Assembly (NCBI GenBank): GCA_020744425.1
Contig: JAGMUV010000050.1
Location: 124,001 to 188,000 of the forward strand
Length of the DNA stretch: 64,000 nt
Direction of reading: 5' to 3'
Source of the DNA: Dactylonectria macrodidyma
Taxonomy: Eukaryota > Ascomycota > Sordariomycetes > Hypocreales > Nectriaceae
Under the pieces are notes generated by a model that made no database searches, was not told where the DNA came from, and was given only the letters and a program-made list of their open reading frames with translations. A program made the position numbers and the translations under genes. Of this stretch, positions 53,011 through 62,322 are shown in pieces (the first letter of the stretch is position 1; every line of letters starts with the position of its first letter).

Positions 53011-55497
53011 TATGAGGCGCACGTCCAGGAGTTCTTGAAACGCATGGTGACGCTGATGGCCGTCCCACCCGGTCCCCCGCTGCGATCGCCCGAGCTACTC
53101 TCGATCACCTACATCAACACCGGTACTCGACGTCGCTCCCTTCTGATCTGGGAGAAGCTGGTAATGGTCTATGTGCAATATCACAAGAGCCAAGAGCAGA
53201 CGGGGAAGGAGAAGGATAACATCCGCTTCCTGCCTCCAGCGATTGGAGACCTGCTCCTGACGTATCTGGCTCTGGTGCCACCGCTGCGTCAAGTCTTCCT
53301 CCGCCAGCGCAAGCCGGGCGCCCTACTCTCGCCACACCTCTGGTCGAAGCTGGATGGCGAGGTCTGGAGGGATCTCACGGTCTCCTGTCTCCGCACGGCA
53401 TGCGCACGCGCCGAGGTGCCCCAGTTCCAGGTGGCGTGGTGGCGCCAGGCCGCGGCCTCGATCACGAAGGAGAAGTTCAGCGCCAAGGAGCAGGCCAACT
53501 TTGATCTGGAGGAGATTGCGGCATCTGAGGAGGTCGAGGATGAGGCGGACCTGGCGGACCTGGCCGGGATGAGTAACCATAGCTACCGCACCTTCAACCA
53601 CGCCTATGCCGGCGGCACGACCCTGGCCATGACTGCCCTGCTTCACCGTGCCTACCGGGCCTCCCAGAGCTGGCGAACCCTCTTCCAGATAGACCAGCTC
53701 CTCCAGGGCAAGCGGCCCCGGACCGTCTCGGAGACACAAGCGCAGGGCCTGCTCACGGCCTGCAAGAAGGTGCGGTTTCGTACGAAGCCGGCTGCCAAGG
53801 AGGCGGACCTCACTAGGGTCGCCTGCGGGCTCTACGGGGATCCCAAGCTGCAGCTGCGTCGGCCGGGTCAACGCGATGCTCTGCTGGCAACTCTGGGTCC
53901 AAAGCCGGCAGAAAAGGTCATTATCGTCCTTGCGACTGGATCCGGCAAGACGCTAGTCTTTATGGTTGCGGCTGCACTGGAAGGGGCGGCAACAACGATC
54001 CTGATCCTTCCCACGGTGGCCCTGTGCGGTAACATAATTGAACGCTTGGATAGGGTCAAGTTGCGGTATCATATCTGGTCTCCCGGCTCGACTAAGGCCG
54101 CCGCCCCCCTCGTCATCACCTCGGCCGAGGCGGCATGCACCGGTGGGTTCCTGGAGTACGCCAATCGGCTGATAGACCGACAGCGGTTAGATCGGATTGT
54201 CGTCGGCGAGTGCCATCTGACGATCACGGCGAGCGACTATCGACGGAGTATGTCGCAGCTGGCCTGGCATGTGCGGCGTATCCGGACGCAGACGGTCTGG
54301 ATGACGGCGACACTTCCGCCGACGTACGACGAGCTCTTCCTCGAGCACAACAAGCTCGTGCGGCCACGCACGATCCGGGAGTCGACCAATCGACCGAATA
54401 TCCGCTATATCGTCTGGCGAGAGCGAGGCCCGGGTGGCCTACTGGAGAGAGCGACCCGGCTCGTGCAGTCCTGCTGGGAACGGACGGACCTCTTCCGGAG
54501 CGAGCGAGACCGGGTCATCCTCTATTGGCCAACCAAGGAGATGGTGGCCGAGCTGGCCGATATGCTGGGCTGCCCTTCCTATACGGTCGATTCGGGCACG
54601 GCGGACGAAAAGGGGGCGATTATCAAACTGTGGCTTCAGGCTGGCAACTCTCCTGCTATTGTAGCTACAGCAGCCCTCGGTCCTGGGTTCGACTATGCGC
54701 ATGTGCGATGGGTCATCCACGTCGGCGCCCCCAGCCAGATGACAGACTTCTCACAGGAATCCGGTCGAGGTGGCCGAGACGGCCAACCCGCCGAATCCAT
54801 CATCCTGCTCAATGCCGCCTGGCAGCTGCAGCTGGATCGACCCCTCAGCGCCGATAGCGAGGCCATGCAGTTGTATCTCATACAGCAGCACTGTTCGCGC
54901 GGGATCCTCAGCCAGTTCCTTGATAAGGAGGCTGACTGGCGGTGGTGTATGGAAGACGATGAGCTCTGTGGCGCCTGTCCCGAACACCACCGCGAACGCC
55001 GGCCACCCGGTCTGCAGTTCCATCTCCCCAAGCTTATCCGTAGCTCGAGCCCAGAGCCAGAAGAGGATAACGATACCGAAGCACGCCCTAGCGCCAGCGA
55101 AATGGTCTTTACTGGACCGAGGGAGGTTCTGCGCCAGGCTCGGGTCTGTGATGAGGAGCTGAGTCGGTATGAGAGCGACCTCCAAACGACGCTAGGCTGC
55201 TGTCTGTATTGTCGAGTGGAGGGGAAACCGTTCGAGCATGCAGTGACGACCTGTGCCCGACGTCACCACTGGATCAAGGCCAAGCAGAAGGCGCTGCGGG
55301 ACTGTCAGAGCCGGAACCGGGACTGGCTGGAGCGATACGTTGTCTGCTGGAACTGTTACCAGCCCCAGGAGATTTGCCGTGCAGCAGATCCGGACTACGA
55401 CGGGGAACGTTCCTGCCGGTTCCCCGATATGGTGATGCCGCTGTGTTTCGGGCTGAAGAGAGCAAATTCTGCTCCACAACAGCCTAGAGCTCTGTAA
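52918..55497 (+). CDS. Recombinase-like domain 2 fused to RecQ-type helicase (859-codon frame)
   Basis: Residues about 65-230 again show the recombinase-like pattern: TYINTGTRRRSLLIWEKLVM with VQYHKSQ (box I Arg, Lys), VAWWRQAAASITKEKF (second Arg, about 174) and MSNHSYRTFNHAYAGG, where H about 220 and Y about 229 are nine apart as in GH-x8-Y. The helicase follows: IIVLATGSGKTLVFMVA (Walker A, about 340), LILPTVALCGNII, VVGECHLTITASDYRR (motif II, normally DECH, here GECH, about 430), TVWMTATLPPTYDELF (motif III), VILYWPTKEMVAELADML, PAIVATAALGPGFDYAHVRW (motif V) and FSQESGRGGRDGQPAE (motif VI, the RecQ signature, about 613). Cys-rich C terminus: CCLYCRV...CARRHHW...VCWNCYQ. The Asp-to-Gly change in Walker B should abolish ATP hydrolysis. 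The first ATG is probably not a true start. Confidence 0.82.
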   Translation: MRKPQSCRTSRSLGRTDPDGMTYLCSKAIALYEAHVQEFLKRMVTLMAVPPGPPLRSPELLSITYINTGTRRRSLLIWEKLVMVYVQYHKSQEQTGKEKDNIRFLPPAIGDLLLTYLALVPPLRQVFLRQRKPGALLSPHLWSKLDGEVWRDLTVSCLRTACARAEVPQFQVAWWRQAAASITKEKFSAKEQANFDLEEIAASEEVEDEADLADLAGMSNHSYRTFNHAYAGGTTLAMTALLHRAYRASQSWRTLFQIDQLLQGKRPRTVSETQAQGLLTACKKVRFRTKPAAKEADLTRVACGLYGDPKLQLRRPGQRDALLATLGPKPAEKVIIVLATGSGKTLVFMVAAALEGAATTILILPTVALCGNIIERLDRVKLRYHIWSPGSTKAAAPLVITSAEAACTGGFLEYANRLIDRQRLDRIVVGECHLTITASDYRRSMSQLAWHVRRIRTQTVWMTATLPPTYDELFLEHNKLVRPRTIRESTNRPNIRYIVWRERGPGGLLERATRLVQSCWERTDLFRSERDRVILYWPTKEMVAELADMLGCPSYTVDSGTADEKGAIIKLWLQAGNSPAIVATAALGPGFDYAHVRWVIHVGAPSQMTDFSQESGRGGRDGQPAESIILLNAAWQLQLDRPLSADSEAMQLYLIQQHCSRGILSQFLDKEADWRWCMEDDELCGACPEHHRERRPPGLQFHLPKLIRSSSPEPEEDNDTEARPSASEMVFTGPREVLRQARVCDEELSRYESDLQTTLGCCLYCRVEGKPFEHAVTTCARRHHWIKAKQKALRDCQSRNRDWLERYVVCWNCYQPQEICRAADPDYDGERSCRFPDMVMPLCFGLKRANSAPQQPRAL

Positions 55498-55566
55498 TAC
55501 AAGAATGCGCCAGCCCTGCCGTCGCTGTTACTCCCAACATCTGCAGGCCTTCTAGCACTTTCCATT

Positions 55567-55842
55567 ATGTCGTCAGGTCTGGAATGGGCGCATAATCCAT
55601 GCATCAGTTGTGGCACCCAGACAGAGGGAGCAACTTACTGCTCTGATTCCTGTCGGCTGTCAGAATACGAGAAGATGCCAGCGTCGATTCACAGTTCGAG
55701 CTCGCCTTCTACGCATATCACACAGTCTTCCTCAACGTCGCCAGCCCAAGATGCCGGGGTATCGGCCAAGACAGAGAAGGAATTGAGAGCGTACAATATG
55801 TCATTGGACGAGTCGAAGATGAAGAGGAGAGCATCGCGTTGA
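55567..55842 (+). CDS. Ecl1-like small zinc-binding protein
   Basis: 91 residues. The N terminus has NPCISCGTQTEGATYCSDSC followed by RLSEYEKM, the CxxC...YCSxxCR cluster of fungal 'life-span regulatory factor' (Ecl1-family) proteins. A Ser-rich linker follows, then a short conserved-looking tail ESKMKRRASR. Family members are small, often under 150 residues, and affect chronological life span and stress responses in yeasts; that function is not shown here. It starts 70 bases after the stop of the helicase-like frame, on the same strand, and is intact. Confidence 0.7.
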   Translation: MSSGLEWAHNPCISCGTQTEGATYCSDSCRLSEYEKMPASIHSSSSPSTHITQSSSTSPAQDAGVSAKTEKELRAYNMSLDESKMKRRASR

Positions 55843-56509
55843 AGCCGAAATATCTCCACTCCATTCGCGGGGCGGAAACAGGTGCCCACAATATCATCGA
55901 CACTCACACCACTAGATGTTAACGTCTCTCTAGGGACGTCCAAGTATTAATAGCTCGCGGGCGCTGAAGCATTCCTGTTTAAAAGAGACGCAGGGAGCAA
56001 GCGCAGATAAGAGAAACAACAACGTTCGAACGGCACGACCTGGGTAGCCGGGGATGAGGATGGTGAGAGAGACTGGCAAGCACTCTGTACCCGCTCTTTG
56101 GCAGGAAAGGGCAAGAGAACCAGGCACTGGGTTGAGCTGGCAAAAAAGCAGGATTCCTGAATTTCCCACTCCCGACAACTCCCTTTACGCATCGAGCGGG
56201 TTGTGTATCATTGTCTTTATCTGCCGGGCGGCGATGGGAGCCCTGGTCCAATGCCACCTCCAACTTTAGCTGGAGTCTGCAGAATGAGTCACAAGCTGTT
56301 CAACTAGACTTCGTCATATAACATTCATTCCGCTAAGAATGAATTGAAGTTTTGTGTCGTCATCTAATCATCTGACTAGTTTCTTTCCGGGGATAGTCCC
56401 ATGCACCCTTATGGCAATGGGCATATAGATGCACCTAATGGGATGTAGATTCGTTGGCCACTGACGGGGCTAGCATGACTCAACCTTGAGCAGCAGGATG
56501 GCGGAGCTT
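55843..56509. other. No recognisable gene
   Basis: Only short frames in all phases; nothing supported. Confidence 0.5.
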
Positions 56510-56715
56510 GCCAGCGTCGCGAACTTCGGGCCAGAAATCCGTAATGGAAGCTGAATATCAAGGGATGCAACGCGGTGTTCGACGATTTTTGCAGCCCAGT
56601 CGCTCCACCTGATTGAGATCGAGGTGAAGGTTTCCAAATCCGAGGGCGATGGCGCCTACCAGACGGTTATGGCGATAGTGTCAACGTCGGATGGTGCCAA
56701 AAGTAGTAGAGTAGT
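56510..56715 (+). pseudogene. Degraded paralogue of the secreted protein at 34691-35395
   Basis: ANFGPEIRN, a TGA, NIKGCNAVFDDF, then after a frameshift AQSLHLIEIEVKVSKSEGDG and AYQTVM. These match [25 protein letters not shown] and [18 protein letters not shown] of the intact gene, in the same order. Stop plus frameshift: a relic. No signal peptide region survives. Confidence 0.8.
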
Positions 56716-59334
56716 ATGGACTGGTTCGAAGTGAAGAGCCTGTTGGGGGGTTGAGTCGAATCCAATGACTGGTGATGACGTTCTGCCCAAGAAGGCTTTA
56801 TCCAATTTGGGGACCTGATAGGCCACAGAGACCCGACTGAGAAGAGCTACTGCGGGGGCGTTTATTGCGTAGTTTAGACGGGTGGGTTAAGCCACTGAAG
56901 CAACTTCTACAGCGCACATGCCTCCAGCAGAGGGGCGCTCTTGCTGTAGGCTCTGATTCCGACAGGGTTAAATTGAAGTTCGATGAAGGGAAATAAAATT
57001 GGGCAAGCCGCCGATCTCCCCCGATCTAAATAATATCGCGCACGGCCACACTCGAAGTTGTGAGGTCTCCTGGGAGCTTGGGCGTGTGCCAATTTTTTCT
57101 GTCCCATCTCTTCACATGTGAGAGCCCACACCATGATGTCACCGTACCAGATTGAGGCAGATGGTCTCGGGCCCTGGGTGGCTCCGGTCTGGGTGGGCAT
57201 CAAAGAAGAACAAGCCTTTGCACAATCCATTACGATAAAACTCCGCCCGCCAGCACCATTACAGAGTCAAGACGGCCAAGGAAGAGGACACAGATCGGGA
57301 AGTATCTCTACACAGCATCCCAGCTGCGTCTGGGACCGGGCCGGCACCGGTTTGCCCCTCGGAAACAACCAATGAGCGCGCTCAGTTTCTGCAGAGGCTC
57401 AAACTGATCACATGGGCTATGAAAGAGGCAACTGCCGAAATCGACTATTCGAGCTGGTACGATCGATTCCGTCCTCGGGAAGCTTCCGATGGGCTGGCGT
57501 CCTCCGCTCGCTGTCGTTACGTCGCCATTCCCAACGGAACGCCGAGTGTGGGCACCTGCTCGTCTGCCTGTGGGAGGGGGTGGAGCTGTTGAAAAACAAA
57601 GGCCCTTGCGGCTGGGACAGAGCTAGCACGAAGGACGCCATTTATTCCCCTCTAGATCTGCAACCGGTGAGTTCTTGGCCTGGGCAGGGCAAATCTCGAG
57701 AGCCCCACAATGCTGATATCATCATATCAGGGCCTAGCCCAAGCCCCAAATCTTTGAATCACACCGCCGGCCGGGATCTGGAGGGTGAAAGACGGACCCC
57801 CGCTTCTTAGATGCGCGTTAGAGGATTTTGGCCAGGTAAATCCGAACTGTCCAACGTTGTCGTCTGATGATACCACGGTGTCGAGGGCTGTGCGGCTTGC
57901 GCCAGCCAGCATCCGACTTGATACATAGCCCTGATTTGGATCGACGACAAGAGGCACTTGCTAGCTAGATCGGAGCTAAGCTTGCGCAGTTTCAGCCAGT
58001 CACAATGCATGGAGCTCATTGCAGGGCAACCTAGATTGCCTCCTCACTCCACTCCAGGTCCAAACCGTCCCAACCGCTAAGCTTTCTTCCCGACGACCCA
58101 GAGGAGCGCAAAGCTTCGGCCGAGTGGTGCTGGCATTAGCAGCTCATGTTCAACTCTCTAACCGTAGCTGGCCAGGATCGCGATCGATCCTGGAACGTTG
58201 AAATCCATCTTGCACCCGCAGCAGGAACCGAGCTCAACGGCGTTCACCGTGCTCCGTACCGTGTGCCTGGAGCTTGAGTTCGTGCCACAGCCTCGTCTTG
58301 TAGCCACAACGGCGATCGCCACGTTGGATCATGGGAGTCTCGCAGAAAGAACCCGTTTGGGATCCCAAGGCGTCAAGCCCAGGAGTTGTAAATCCTTGTG
58401 GTTCCTTAGCCCAAGGTTCGCGAAAAACGTGTCCTCACGCTTGTCCTGGAGAGGGCAACACTAAGGAGGGGACCGCACACACCTCGTCTCGCAGCTCCCA
58501 GTTCCCAGTTCATGGCGTTCCCCATGGCAAGGATCCAGGGTCCACCCTGTCGGCCTCCGCACACGCTTCCCCTCTCTCCACGGCCCCATTGTATGATGTA
58601 TCTGGAGCTTTTGTGCCCGATAAGGCCCCCCGTACTGTAGCGCAAGGAGATACTGCGGCACTTAGACCCCCTCGTTTATCTTGTTGATGCCCTTTGGTGC
58701 CATGGCTGCGCGAGCTGCACCGGGACGTCAGGGTTTCGAAAGTCCAATGCAACCAGAGCAATTCCGCTAGGGTGGCCCAATCGGAAGTCCGTGAACTCAG
58801 ACTTGAGGGATTGTTAACCCCATCGCCTTGCAGAAAGATGTCTGAATCTCGAGCTTTTCATTGGAAAAGTCCATTTCCCCTCCCGGCGTCCTACAGCACG
58901 TAGCATGTGGGTGTGCCCATCCTGGGCTTGCTGGGGGTGGCAAAGCTCTAATAGCTTGAGAGCCAAGGACCTTGGCAGTTGGTGGCTTGCGAGATGCCAT
59001 GCATATTTGATTGTCCCGTCGCCCTCAATCCTCTCGCGATCCCCTCATTCTCTTGGATTCCCCTCCTTCAAAACCCTGCCCGTCAAATCCACTTTCAGAC
59101 CTACTCCTCTCCCCAACCGCCTCTCAGCCCTGCCTGGTCCAGACACAACTGGCTCACTCAGCTGCCGTCCAGCAAACGAATAAGCAATATCGGGAAGCGT
59201 TACAGCCCTGCGTGTTGTCTTCGTTGGCAAACCGGCCCCCAACCAGTCGGCCTCGTCATCACCTGCTCACCCAACCCCGGGATAGCATAAATCGAAACCG
59301 AAGAACGATCACCATCTGTGCAGAAAGATCCTCG
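56716..59334. other. Unassigned; includes bZIP promoter and leader
   Basis: A frame around 57240-57595 reads TNERAQFLQRLKLITWAMKE and SSWYDRFRPREAS and might be a gene fragment, but I do not recognise it. Frames at 58198-58687 are unsupported. The last several hundred bases are likely the long leader of the bZIP gene. Confidence 0.4.
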
Positions 59335-60495
59335 ATGGCAGCCTTCGTCCATTCTTACCCTCTGATGGCGGGAGATTTTGCGTTTGGCCAATACTTCGAC
59401 GGGATCGCCTCGACACCAGCGGTGGGATGCCTGATGACCACTCCACCCTTTCGCATCAGCACATCTTCCCCCGCATCTCGAAGCCACATGGCCCATCAAC
59501 AAGCGATGAACCAAGTCACCGAGGGCTCGTTCTTTGACGAAGCAATCAGCACCTCCCCGATCTCGACAGAGGTCGATCTCGGGTTTCCCCAACCTCCATC
59601 CCAATATGCCATGGCAGCCAAGATCCCCGAGTATGAACCCTCCCAGACAGTATTGCCGACCGCAGAACGCGAAAAGAAACCGCCCCGCCGACCCCGAAAC
59701 CGACGGAAATCGCAAGAAAGTTCAAGCCTGTCAGAAACCGGTGCCTCCGCACTCGTTTCAGATATACCGAAAGCAAGAAAACGAAGCCGGAAACCCAAAG
59801 TCGAACCTAAAGAGCCTGCAAAGGCACGTCGAAAGCAAAAGGGGGAGAGCAATGACGACGAGGATCTTCCTATGGACCCCCGGCGACGGTGCATCCTCGA
59901 ACGCAATAGAATCGCTGCTACTAAGTGTCGTCTGCGCAAACGGGATGAAGCGTTAGCACTCGCCTCCCGTGAGCAGGCCATGGAGGATCAGAACCGATAC
60001 CTCTCAACCTGTTTCGACCAGCTGACTGCCGAGATCTACCACTTGAAGACCCAGCTCTTGCGGCATACTGATTGCAACTGCGTTCTCATCCAGAAATACA
60101 TTGCAAACGAAGCGAGAAAGTCCGTCGATGGCCTCTTATCTTGCTCTTCGGCCTTTCAACTCTCTGACGGACTCACACCTCCACACCACAGGGGCTCAAG
60201 TGGCAGCAGAATAAGTGGAACAGATTCCTTGGGCATCCAAACGCCTGAGATGGAAAGTGCCCCGCCAACATGGACCGACCCTTTTCAGCAAGGCTCAAGG
60301 TCGTCGGAAGTCAGAGATGATTTGTTTGATATGGTATTAGAGCCGTTCCAAAAAGAACCACTCCCGTTGCCAAGCCAATCTATCTCAAATGTGCCCTCCC
60401 TGTCCAGATGCGACCAGGGAGTTTTTGGTAGCTCAGGGCCACAGCCCCAGCCGGTGGTTGGAATGGCTTGGGAATCGCAATGGGGGTTTCACTGA
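59335..60495 (+). CDS. bZIP transcription factor, ATF/CREB (AtfA-like)
   Basis: The chosen ATG at 59335 (tcgATGGcag) gives 386 residues; the frame is open upstream to 59011 but that part looks like leader. Low-complexity activation-type N terminus (MAAFVHSYPLMAGDFAFGQY), basic stretch RKRSRKPKVEPKEPAKARRK, then the basic region RRRCILERNRIAATKCRLRK (about residue 185; NxxAAxxCR signature) and the zipper QNRYLSTCFDQLTAEIYHLK. LLRHTDCNCVLIQKYIANEA after the zipper is a hallmark of fungal AtfA/Atf1 relatives, which act downstream of stress MAP kinases in the nucleus. It is smaller than canonical AtfA and lacks clear HRA/OSA regions, so it is probably a paralogue rather than AtfA itself. Confidence 0.9.
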   Translation: MAAFVHSYPLMAGDFAFGQYFDGIASTPAVGCLMTTPPFRISTSSPASRSHMAHQQAMNQVTEGSFFDEAISTSPISTEVDLGFPQPPSQYAMAAKIPEYEPSQTVLPTAEREKKPPRRPRNRRKSQESSSLSETGASALVSDIPKARKRSRKPKVEPKEPAKARRKQKGESNDDEDLPMDPRRRCILERNRIAATKCRLRKRDEALALASREQAMEDQNRYLSTCFDQLTAEIYHLKTQLLRHTDCNCVLIQKYIANEARKSVDGLLSCSSAFQLSDGLTPPHHRGSSGSRISGTDSLGIQTPEMESAPPTWTDPFQQGSRSSEVRDDLFDMVLEPFQKEPLPLPSQSISNVPSLSRCDQGVFGSSGPQPQPVVGMAWESQWGFH

Positions 60496-60892
60496 TCTCG
60501 GCCGTAGTGCTGCCATGTTCATGCCCAACGAGTGATGGGAGTATACGAACTGAATGGAACAAATAAAGTTCAAGTTGCCTTCCCTAGTCCTCATGGAAGG
60601 CCACATAAGAGCCCAGAGCTGTCTTGTCGGGGCTAGGGGGGGTTGGCTAAAGTGGGGTATCGAAGATTCCACTGAGTGTACGGAGTAGGTCTTAGACCAG
60701 TTAGCTTAGGCAGCCAGGGTTTCAATATGTTTAAACCAAGGAACCTAGATTGTCCCTGTTTTCGGGTCCCTGATGACGACATGGCCCTCAAAGAAGGACC
60801 TAAATGGTATTTTGAGCCTCCCTCCTAAACACCCCACCTGGTGGTGTAAGGAAGTGGATACGATAATAGTTTTCTTGCAACCCTGGAGCCCG

Positions 60893-61555
60893 TTATGGAA
60901 CTATCGAAGTCTCTCTGACCCTAGATGGATCGCGTCTCTCAGCTACAGACGATTGCCTCGCGCTACTGGCTATGTGAGGCATGTAACAAAGTTTGCAAAC
61001 CGGACAGGTGTCGTGCTGTTTCAGGAACCACTTCGTGATGCAATTTGAATGGAAGATGTGGTCGCACGGTAAGTGACGGACCATGTCCCTGTCCTGCAAC
61101 GTCTCCAGGCAAATGATGCTAGGTGTGGAGTTGGAGCCTAAGCACATCTTGGGCAGGTTGTTTGGAAGCTTGTACCAGATGCAGGACCGTTCAGCGGACC
61201 CCCCGGCATCTTTCGTTTCGGCTTTCCATTTGTTGTAGGGCCGGGCTGGAACTGCTTGGTCTAGGTTTTCGACTGAGAAGGGACGTCTGGCAGCCTCTAG
61301 ATCATCTGGATGGGCGCCCACTCGTTCGCGCTCCAGTCGCCTTAGCAAATGCCTGTGGCCTCTAATAATTATCGAAGGGGGGGAAACAAAAAGGTGAGCC
61401 ATTGGCGCGGGAGGAGAAACGGACCAAGGCAGGGAGAATGTCAGGGCTATGATGAACTCGGCGCCGAGCAAGATGAGCAGCGAAACAAAGTCCAGCTGTG
61501 CAGGCGAGACCCTCGTCTGAAGCAAGTGGTGTCGGTGCTCATGTTGACAGTCCAA
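60893..61555 (-). CDS. RING-H2 membrane protein with an altered first zinc ligand
   Basis: The frame encodes a hydrophobic segment LDFVSLLILLGAEFIIALTF, a basic linker, and near the C terminus a RING-H2 core: ICLETLQDRDMVRHLPCDHI, FHSNCITKWFLKQHDTCPVC, then K. The order C...C-x-H-x2-H-x2-C...C-x2-C fits, but the first Cys of the family (CxICLE) is Ser here (SIICLE). Such fungal proteins are membrane-bound ubiquitin ligases. The 61555 boundary is only where the open frame starts; its first codon is TTG. The first ATG inside gives MAHLFVSPPS (about 61405), and an upstream exon is possible. Activity is doubtful without the Cys. Confidence 0.7.
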   Translation of the reverse strand: MDCQHEHRHHLLQTRVSPAQLDFVSLLILLGAEFIIALTFSLPWSVSPPAPMAHLFVSPPSIIIRGHRHLLRRLERERVGAHPDDLEAARRPFSVENLDQAVPARPYNKWKAETKDAGGSAERSCIWYKLPNNLPKMCLGSNSTPSIICLETLQDRDMVRHLPCDHIFHSNCITKWFLKQHDTCPVCKLCYMPHIASSARQSSVAERRDPSRVRETSIVP

Positions 61556-61649
61556 TTATCGATAGGTCTCCATGGTTCATCGAATTGAGAGTGTTGTCTT
61601 AGCATTTCCGTGATGCAACGTGGAAGGCGATTGAGCATTCCGCGGGGCC

Positions 61650-61801
61650 CAGAGATGGAAGAGCAGATCTTCCATCTCAAAGCCCAGCTTCTGCGGCACA
61701 CCGACTGCAATTGTGTGCTAATACAGAAGTATATTTCCGATGAGGCACGGCGATCCGCTGACGGAATGATGGGCTCTTCGTTTGGGTGTCGCGTTCGATG
61801 A
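61650..61801 (+). pseudogene. Duplicated bZIP zipper/C-terminal segment
   Basis: MEEQIFHLKAQLLRHTDCNC, then VLIQKYISDEARRSADGMM. This closely follows residues AEIYHLKTQLLRHTDCNCVL and IQKYIANEARKSVDGLL of the bZIP at 59335-60495. The basic DNA-binding region is not present upstream. It is a partial duplication or the remnant of a second bZIP gene. A short peptide with only a zipper half could in theory be made, but nothing shows expression. Confidence 0.8.
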
Positions 61802-62322
61802 TCACCATCTCAGGACCATGCATGGGCAACTTGTTCTGTTATTCTGTTGCTTGTTCTGTATAACTTGTTAATATATTTTTATTCTGTTATTCTGTTATCA
61901 TGTTATGGCTCTCACACTAATCTGTTATAACGGAATAACAGAATAACTGGATAAGTGAAATAAACTTTTTCATTGCTTTTGCCACATCCAACGGGCCAAA
62001 AGGTCATACATTTGATCAAACCGGAAGGAAGGTCCCTCAGCTGCTCAGAAAGGCTGTTCACTGGCAGGTCGGAAGTCCGAACTTCCGGTCAGAAGTTGGT
62101 GTCACCTATCTTTCCCAAAAGCAAGTTCTTCAACACAACGGCCCCGGTGGCCCTTCACCCTAGGTATAAGAAACCGACCTATTTTCCATTCATTAGATAG
62201 AGAACCAAGAGCTTCTATGACAATCAATTCGTCTCTGAATGTGACAGCTTTTTATCGCCCCAGACATCGCAAATACCGGAAAATTTTCGTATTAAGATAG
62301 TTTTCATCTCATACCCATCATT
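61802..62322. repeat. AT-rich TTCTGTTATTCTGTTAT arrays upstream of a hAT gene
   Basis: Between 61835 and 61965, TTCTGTTATTCTGTTAT occurs in direct copies and its inverse (GGAATAACAGAATAAC) once. CAGGACCATGCATGGGCAAC at about 61812 could be a hAT-type left end, so this may be the subterminal array of the hAT gene that starts at 62323. The rest is non-coding leader. Confidence 0.5.

Noticed and set aside
53323..53871. 182-codon minus-strand frame in the helicase gene
   Set aside because: GC-rich shadow of a strongly conserved plus-strand coding region.
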